DNA of 64,000 nt from Thalassobacillus devorans (lineage in GTDB: Bacteria > Bacillota > Bacilli > Bacillales > Halobacillaceae). The first letter of the stretch is position 1; every line of letters begins with the position of its first letter. The stretch is taken from positions 310,001-374,000 of the forward strand of contig NZ_FXEH01000004.1 of assembly GCF_900176565.1 (NCBI RefSeq). Reading direction: 5' to 3'. Below the pieces are notes generated by a model. The model was not told the origin of the DNA. It saw only the letters and a list, made by a program, of their open reading frames with translations, and ran no database searches. Shown in pieces: positions 59,415 to 64,000 of this stretch. A program made the translations under genes and the position numbers.

Positions 59415-59443
59415 AAGAATCACCCCTATTAACCTTGTCAAAT

Positions 59444-59474
59444 CCAGCCACCCATAAGGGAGGCTGGGTTTTCG
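59444..59474 (+). terminator. Terminator of the TRAP operon
   Basis: CCAGCC-A-CCC / GGG-A-GGCTGG stem with one A-A mismatch, then TTTT. Confidence 0.7.
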
Positions 59475-59492
59475 GGTTTACAAAACGAATTT

Positions 59493-59589
59493 TATAATAT
59501 AAAATGAATGTTAGTAATTACTAACACAAAATTGCCGGGGTTTGATTTCCGGCATATTTTTATAAAATATATGTAAGTTACCGCTAACA
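59493..59589 (+). promoter_or_regulatory. Promoter and two operator-like palindromes of the MMPL operon
   Basis: TATAAT (59493-59498) is followed by the perfect 18-bp palindrome TGTTAGTAATTACTAACA (59509-59526). A second, degenerate copy TGTAAGTTACCGCTAACA (59572-59589; 13 of 18 positions) lies 63 bp downstream, at six helical turns. Between them is a TGCCGG/CCGGCA hairpin. The TetR-type protein encoded at the end of the operon is the likely binder. Confidence 0.72.
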
Positions 59590-59606
59590 TTCAAAGGGGT
59601 GGGGAA

Positions 59607-60731
59607 ATGAAAGTATTTAATTTTTTAACCAGGGTATTGGCGCGACATCCGATGCGGGTCATCTTCATAGCATTACTAATAATCGTACTAATGGCAGCAG
59701 GGGCAAGAAATGTCCATATGGCAACTGGTAATGAAACATTGGTCCAAACAGACACTGAAGTTTATCAGGATAATCAAAAGCTGGAAGAAGAATTTGGTGG
59801 AGAATCCATCACTGTACTTTATGAAGGGGAAGATTTGCTTACTCCTGAAAATTTACAGCATATGAAAGGGCTTGAAGATCAGCTGGAGGATAATAATGCT
59901 GTGTTCAGTGTATTCAGTCCGGTTACTTTAGTGGAGCAGATAGCAGAGAAACAGCAGGAGAAATCCATGGAAGGAATAGGGGAAATCAACGAAGGATTAA
60001 AGGAAATGGGGAGACAGCTGAAGGAGTCCGGTGAACATATGGAGGCGGGGTCAGACCAGCAAACCAAACAATTGGAAGGTTTCCAAACCCAACAGGAACA
60101 GCAGAAGAAAGAGATGGACAAACTGGGTGAGCATCTCCTTTCTATCAGTGACAATGTTGAAACGGTGACCGCTTATTCCGACACAATGAAGTCAGGTCTG
60201 CCGGAAAAACAGGCAACGCTGGACCATTTGATTTATGATGACGACCACCAGCTTAGGACCTCATTTGAGGAAGTGGTGCTTGATAACAAATATATGTTGA
60301 TGATCATCAAGTTCGAAGGCAATGTCGAAGATTCGGTGAAAAGCAATACGATAGCGACGATAAATTCCTATATGAAAGAAAACCCGAACGATCAGGTGGA
60401 GACAATGGTGTCTGGAAAACCGGTCTTGGATGATTCCATCCGGACGTCAATGAAAGAGAGTATGCAGAAAATGATGATGTTGTCTGTGGCATTTATGATC
60501 ATTGTCCTTTCCATCATCTTTAAAGTAAGTTGGCGCTTACTATCATTAGTTGTAATTATGGTAGCCGTTATCGGAACTGTCGGTCTGATGGGATGGCTTA
60601 ATATCCCAATTACAATGGTTTCCATGGCTGTGTTCCCGATCTTGATCGGATTAGGTATTGACTATGCCATCCAGTTTCACAGTCGATACACCGAAGAATT
60701 GAATGAAGGAGAGGATTCTCATGAGCAATAA
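59607..60731 (+). CDS. MMPL/RND-family exporter, N-terminal half
   Basis: 374 aa. TM1 (about 17-33), a long extracytoplasmic loop with a coiled-coil rich in Gln, Glu and Lys (about 115-180), then TM2-4 ending in IDYAIQFHSRYTEELNEGEDSHEQ. The stretch GLGIDYAIQFHSRY is the RND motif after which an intact protein would go on to TM5. The frame stops there, and the remainder is encoded in the +1 frame by the next gene. Either a split two-gene transporter or a single frameshift; see findings. Likely exports a lipid-like or toxic compound. Confidence 0.82.
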   Translation: MKVFNFLTRVLARHPMRVIFIALLIIVLMAAGARNVHMATGNETLVQTDTEVYQDNQKLEEEFGGESITVLYEGEDLLTPENLQHMKGLEDQLEDNNAVFSVFSPVTLVEQIAEKQQEKSMEGIGEINEGLKEMGRQLKESGEHMEAGSDQQTKQLEGFQTQQEQQKKEMDKLGEHLLSISDNVETVTAYSDTMKSGLPEKQATLDHLIYDDDHQLRTSFEEVVLDNKYMLMIIKFEGNVEDSVKSNTIATINSYMKENPNDQVETMVSGKPVLDDSIRTSMKESMQKMMMLSVAFMIIVLSIIFKVSWRLLSLVVIMVAVIGTVGLMGWLNIPITMVSMAVFPILIGLGIDYAIQFHSRYTEELNEGEDSHEQ

Positions 60732-62121
60732 ATCATTTACGAACCAGTCAGAAGAAAGCTTGCATCGGACTGTTACAAAAATGGTTCCGGCAGTAATGAC
60801 CGCTTTGATTGCAACAGCGTTAGGTTTTATTTCCTTGTATACCTCGCCTGTCCCTATGATTCAGGATTTCGGTAAAATGCTGACAGTCGGGATGATTGTA
60901 AGTTTCTTTGTCGGATTATTCTTGTTGATCCCTATCCTGTTCACCCGTGATTATTTTTTCGGAAGCAAGAAAACGAAAACTGTCAGGAGAAAAGGGGCGG
61001 GAAAAGGAGATCGTTTCCTTGATAAATTCACGAAACAATTGATCAAGCTAAGGTGGCTAATCATTCTGCTGGCCATCTTGACCGCAGCCTTGGGGATATG
61101 GGTGGATACAGATGCCGGGGTTGAAACTGACGTGGAAAGCTTCATGCCCCAGGATGATCAGGCGCTTGCAGATATCCATAAGATCAGAGATGTCATCGGT
61201 ACAACCGACCAGGTGTCCATTGTCTATAAAGGTGAAGATGTAATCAACAAGGATGTCATGACTTGGGTGGATAGTGTTAGTGAGTCACTGGATGATGATT
61301 TTTCAGAAGTGGTAGATGCTAAATCAATCACGACCGCTATCAAGCAGATGAATGATGGTGAGCTTCCGGAAGATGGGGACTGGGCATCCCAGCTGGAAGA
61401 TATGCCGGCGGATCAGTCCAAACTGTTGATCAATGAAGAACATACACAGGGTGTAATAAACGTCGGTATCAAGCATCTGGAGTCTGAACCTCTGCAAGAA
61501 TTTCTGAAGGATATGGAAACATATCTGGAGGAAAATGAGGCTGCTGAAGTAGAAACTACAATAACAGGAAAATCCGTGTTAGATGTAGAAATGATTTCTG
61601 CCTTAACATCAGGAAGGTATCAAATGACCCTGCTTGGAATGGGACTAGTCTTCTTGGGCTTGTTGATCCTTTACCGTCACCCAGTCAAAGCATTCATCCC
61701 TCTTGTACCGATCATCCTGATTATCGGATGGTCAGGGGGAGCGATGTACTTTTTAGGTATTGATTATACTCCGTTGACTGCGACCCTGGGCGCGCTAATC
61801 ATTGGTATTGGGACAGAGTTTACGGTTCTCATCATGGAACGATATTATGAAGAACGAGAAAAAGGGAACAGTGCTGAAGTGGCAGTCCGGATTTCCAACC
61901 AGAAAATCGGAAAAGCTATTTTTACGTCCGCGTTGACGACAATTGGCGGCTTTAGCGCCCTTCTGATATCTGACTTTGTCATCTTGAGTAATTTCGGGTT
62001 GATGACATTGATCAATATCTCATTGGCATTATTCAGCACGGTGGTCGTTATGCCTGTTGTCTTGATTATTTTGGATCGTTTTGTGAAAATAAAAGCTAGG
62101 AAGGAAGTACAAGTGGGGTGA
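60721..62121 (+). CDS. MMPL/RND-family exporter, C-terminal half
   Basis: 466 aa. Begins just after where the first half stops: RTVTKMVPAVMTALIATALGFISLY is TM5-6, then a second extracytoplasmic loop (about 130-260) and TM8-12 with GIGTEFTVLIMERYYEEREKGNSAEVAVRISNQKIGKAIFTSALTTIGGFSALL. The ATG overlaps the first half by 11 nt and has its own AAGGAGAGG box six bases away, so independent or coupled initiation is possible. Together the two halves make a normal 12-span RND protein of about 830 residues. Confidence 0.82.
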   Translation: MSNKSFTNQSEESLHRTVTKMVPAVMTALIATALGFISLYTSPVPMIQDFGKMLTVGMIVSFFVGLFLLIPILFTRDYFFGSKKTKTVRRKGAGKGDRFLDKFTKQLIKLRWLIILLAILTAALGIWVDTDAGVETDVESFMPQDDQALADIHKIRDVIGTTDQVSIVYKGEDVINKDVMTWVDSVSESLDDDFSEVVDAKSITTAIKQMNDGELPEDGDWASQLEDMPADQSKLLINEEHTQGVINVGIKHLESEPLQEFLKDMETYLEENEAAEVETTITGKSVLDVEMISALTSGRYQMTLLGMGLVFLGLLILYRHPVKAFIPLVPIILIIGWSGGAMYFLGIDYTPLTATLGALIIGIGTEFTVLIMERYYEEREKGNSAEVAVRISNQKIGKAIFTSALTTIGGFSALLISDFVILSNFGLMTLINISLALFSTVVVMPVVLIILDRFVKIKARKEVQVG

Positions 62122-62126
62122 ATAGC

Positions 62127-62681
62127 TTGAAAGATAAGACAGATCAAATTTTGAAGGCGGCAGTAGCTGTTTTTATTAAAAAGGGACTACAGGCTACAAC
62201 ACAAGAAATAGCAAAAGAAGCAGATGTAGCAGAAGTGACGCTGTACCGTAAGTTTGCAACAAAGCAGAACCTATTTATCAGTGTCATCAAACATGTCCTT
62301 GAAAACCAATTTAATTCCAAGGTTATGAAATTAGCGGATGAGGCAGATACAGAATATTTCTTCAGAAAGATTATTGAAAACAGGCTGGAAGTGCTTTCGA
62401 AAAACACCCCACTGGTAAAGATGTTGATATCGGAAAGCCTTATGGGGAACCTTACAGAAGAGATTGACCTGCCGAAGCTGATATTTACAAGTTTGAAAAA
62501 TGGACTAGATCATCACTTCGCAGGTGATAATGTGGACACGGAATTATGCGCACGTCAATTAGGCGGGATTTTCTTAAGCCATATTGTGCTGCCTAATGAA
62601 CAGCCGTTTCACCATCTTGATGAGGGAGATAAGGAGATTGTTATTGATAAATACACAAGGTCTGTAATGGCCCTTCTGTAA
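62127..62681 (+). CDS. TetR/AcrR-family regulator of the MMPL operon, 184 aa
   Basis: N-terminal helix-turn-helix (about 4-50): ILKAAVAVFIKKGLQATTQEIAKEADVAEVTLYRKFATKQNLFISVI; the rest is a helical ligand-binding domain. TTG start preferred because GGGGTG is at correct spacing; a GTG nine bases earlier is the alternative. Last gene of the exporter operon, probably repressing it through the two palindromes ahead of the MMPL gene and responding to an exporter substrate (inference). Confidence 0.85.
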   Translation: MKDKTDQILKAAVAVFIKKGLQATTQEIAKEADVAEVTLYRKFATKQNLFISVIKHVLENQFNSKVMKLADEADTEYFFRKIIENRLEVLSKNTPLVKMLISESLMGNLTEEIDLPKLIFTSLKNGLDHHFAGDNVDTELCARQLGGIFLSHIVLPNEQPFHHLDEGDKEIVIDKYTRSVMALL

Positions 62682-62698
62682 CATAAAAAAGCCATGAA

Positions 62699-62737
62699 AA
62701 AGGTCAGCAGCTGATTAAACAACTGCTGACTTTTTTT
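62699..62737. terminator. Terminator between the converging TetR and RsbR-like genes
   Basis: GTCAGCAG / CTGCTGAC stem with a 12-nt loop and seven T on the plus side; it touches the stop codon of the converging gene. Confidence 0.88.
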
Positions 62738-63566
62738 ATTTTTCTTCCATGGCATTTGCAAGGGAAGATTTGATCGTGACATCATCAAACGCAATACCAA
62801 GTTGAATGGCGGTTTGGGCGATTTCCGGACGCATGCCTGAAATCATTGGTTTGATGCCAAGGAGTTGTAAGGATTGAATTAAATTAGAAATCTGGTGAGC
62901 TACCAATGTGTCAATCGTTGCTACACCAGAGAGGTCAATATACAATTGACTAATCCCTATCCTGGAACAATTATGAAGGGTATTCTCCAGGATAACACCA
63001 GCGCGTTCACTATCAATCTCTCCAATCAGTGGGAGCAGCGCCCGCTTATCGTCCAAGGCAATGACGGGAGCACTCAATTGTTGAATGATATCCTCTTTTG
63101 CTTTCAGTAATTCTTTGGAATTTCTATTAGCACCTTCGACGAACATCAGGATAGCAGTATCGAACCCTGTGATGACCAATTCATTCCAGTTATCTATATC
63201 TTCTTGTGTTATGTCAAGTTCCGTTTCTTTTACAAACCTTTTTAAGTATTTGAGATAGAACATACGCACTCTCATAAATTCTCGAATGACGTAGTGACTG
63301 GGTGTGTTCAAGTGGTTTTGGTCGGCTGCAATTTCAGATGCCCATTCATCAAAGATTTCCGCCCACTCTTCTTCAGTTTTCACAAAGATTTGAGTGAAAA
63401 AATGATGGAAGTCATAATTCTGTTTTTTTAATTTCTCTACTACTTCTGGTGTCCGAATGGCATAGATGGAAGCTGGATCACTTTCTTCGATTGTGTTATA
63501 CCACTCTTCCGTTATTACTTTTGCGTGCTCTAGAAAATATTCACGTAAAACTTCATTTTTTGACAA
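62736..63566 (-). CDS. RsbR-like co-antagonist (stressosome paralog), 276 aa
   Basis: The N-terminal non-heme globin-like helical domain (about 1-150) is followed by a C-terminal STAS domain (about 160-270) with IALDDKRALLPLIGEIDSERAG and YIDLSGVATIDTLVAHQISNLIQSLQLLG. The second stretch holds the Thr corresponding to the RsbT phosphorylation site of RsbRA; in the first site the Thr is Ser (EIDSERA). Such proteins assemble into the stressosome that controls sigma-B. It stands alone, away from rsb genes. The TTG start has GGGGAG at good spacing. Confidence 0.85.
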   Translation of the reverse strand: MSKNEVLREYFLEHAKVITEEWYNTIEESDPASIYAIRTPEVVEKLKKQNYDFHHFFTQIFVKTEEEWAEIFDEWASEIAADQNHLNTPSHYVIREFMRVRMFYLKYLKRFVKETELDITQEDIDNWNELVITGFDTAILMFVEGANRNSKELLKAKEDIIQQLSAPVIALDDKRALLPLIGEIDSERAGVILENTLHNCSRIGISQLYIDLSGVATIDTLVAHQISNLIQSLQLLGIKPMISGMRPEIAQTAIQLGIAFDDVTIKSSLANAMEEK

Positions 63567-63649
63567 TTTACACTCCCCCAAAAATGTTGGTCTTCCTACT
63601 ACCCATTACCCGCAAAAAGGAAGGTTTACACATGCAATTGGACGGACAT

Positions 63650-64000
63650 CTAAGCCTGTTGTTCAAAAAGATGAGATATTTCTACAATTACTTGTACAGC
63701 TTTTTCCATATTATTAACGGAAATGTATTCATATTTTCCATGAAAGTTTTCTCCACCAGTGAAAATATTCGGTGTTGGCAGGCCCATATAAGATAACTGG
63801 GAGCCATCGGTACCGCCGCGGATGGGCCGGACAAGCGGTTCAATATCTATATTTTTCATTGCTTGATAGGCGGTGTCGACGATTTCTTTAACAGGTTTGA
63901 TTTTATCTCCCATATTGTAATATTGGTCTTCCATTTCTAAGATTATTCGTTCTTGCCCATACTTTTCCTTCATTTGATCCGTAATGGTGGCTATATTTTC
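63650..64000 (-). CDS. pepT: Peptidase T (tripeptidase), C-terminal part
   Basis: The window ends inside this gene; the last 116 codons are visible, reading into the window edge in frame. [50 protein letters not shown] is the PepT C-terminus, including the His near [10 protein letters not shown] that binds zinc in M20B tripeptidases. It removes the N-terminal residue from tripeptides in the cytoplasm. The start lies beyond the window. Confidence 0.9.
   Translation of the reverse strand, partial: ENIATITDQMKEKYGQERIILEMEDQYYNMGDKIKPVKEIVDTAYQAMKNIDIEPLVRPIRGGTDGSQLSYMGLPTPNIFTGGENFHGKYEYISVNNMEKAVQVIVEISHLFEQQA

Noticed and set aside
60700-60735. Programmed frameshift site in the MMPL gene
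   Set aside because: No classical slippery sequence or downstream pseudoknot seen; a separate SD and ATG make re-initiation or a simple mutation more likely.

Overview
The window looks like the chromosome of a low-GC, spore-forming, probably moderately halophilic Bacillaceae (Halobacillus/Virgibacillus-like). The support is: near-consensus Gram-positive Shine-Dalgarno sequences, frequent TTG/GTG starts, many hairpin-T terminators, sigma-A type promoters, cre-like catabolite boxes, an L-box before dapA, a LysM/Gmad2 spore-type protein, an RsbR paralog and an ectoine-catabolism cluster. The genus call is inference. I saw no rRNA, tRNA, prophage, insertion sequence or CRISPR array.

Layout. 0-9 kb is housekeeping and small genes: the 3' end of an NhaC-type antiporter, a SET-domain protein, a lipoprotein, small membrane proteins, lysine-riboswitch-controlled dapA, a small operon with three phased palindromic operators and a TetR gene, an NCS2 permease, a VanW protein and an enoyl-CoA hydratase. 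9-23 kb is carboxylic-acid uptake and CoA metabolism: a PaaK-type CoA ligase with a complete LIV-type ABC transporter and a hotdog thioesterase, followed by an acyl-CoA dehydrogenase, CoA transferase, thiolase, 3-hydroxyacyl-CoA dehydrogenase and acyl-CoA ligase. 23-26 kb holds a coiled-coil protein, CstA and a LysM protein.

26-36 kb is an ectoine/hydroxyectoine degradation cluster: eutB, a PucR-type regulator, doeA, eutC, a gamma-family PLP enzyme, an M20 deacylase, a homoserine-dehydrogenase-like protein and an aldehyde dehydrogenase. It lacks the usual class III transaminase (DoeD) and the usual DoeB-type deacetylase. A glutamine-type ABC transporter (glnHPQ-like) follows.

39-59 kb is organic-acid sensing and uptake in two parallel modules. 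Module 1 has a DctS/CitS-like two-component system, the tripartite tricarboxylate transporter tctCBA, and PrpD- and PrpB-like enzymes. Module 2 has a divergent DctP-type binding protein (probable co-sensor), a DctS/DctR-like pair, a TAXI-type TRAP transporter, a FAH-family hydrolase and an SDR. Between them lies the glutarate pathway glaH-lhgO behind a structured leader RNA that ends in a terminator and matches no riboswitch class I know. 59-64 kb has an RND/MMPL exporter split into two overlapping reading frames with its TetR regulator and palindromic operators, an RsbR paralog and the 3' part of pepT.

Most of the window is therefore a nutrient-scavenging region for compatible solutes, di/tricarboxylates and fatty or aromatic acids. 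Several cre-like sites suggest CcpA control. The points most worth a second look are the variant ectoine pathway, the glaH leader RNA, the phased TGACA/TGTCA operators, the split MMPL gene and a dispersed intergenic repeat family.
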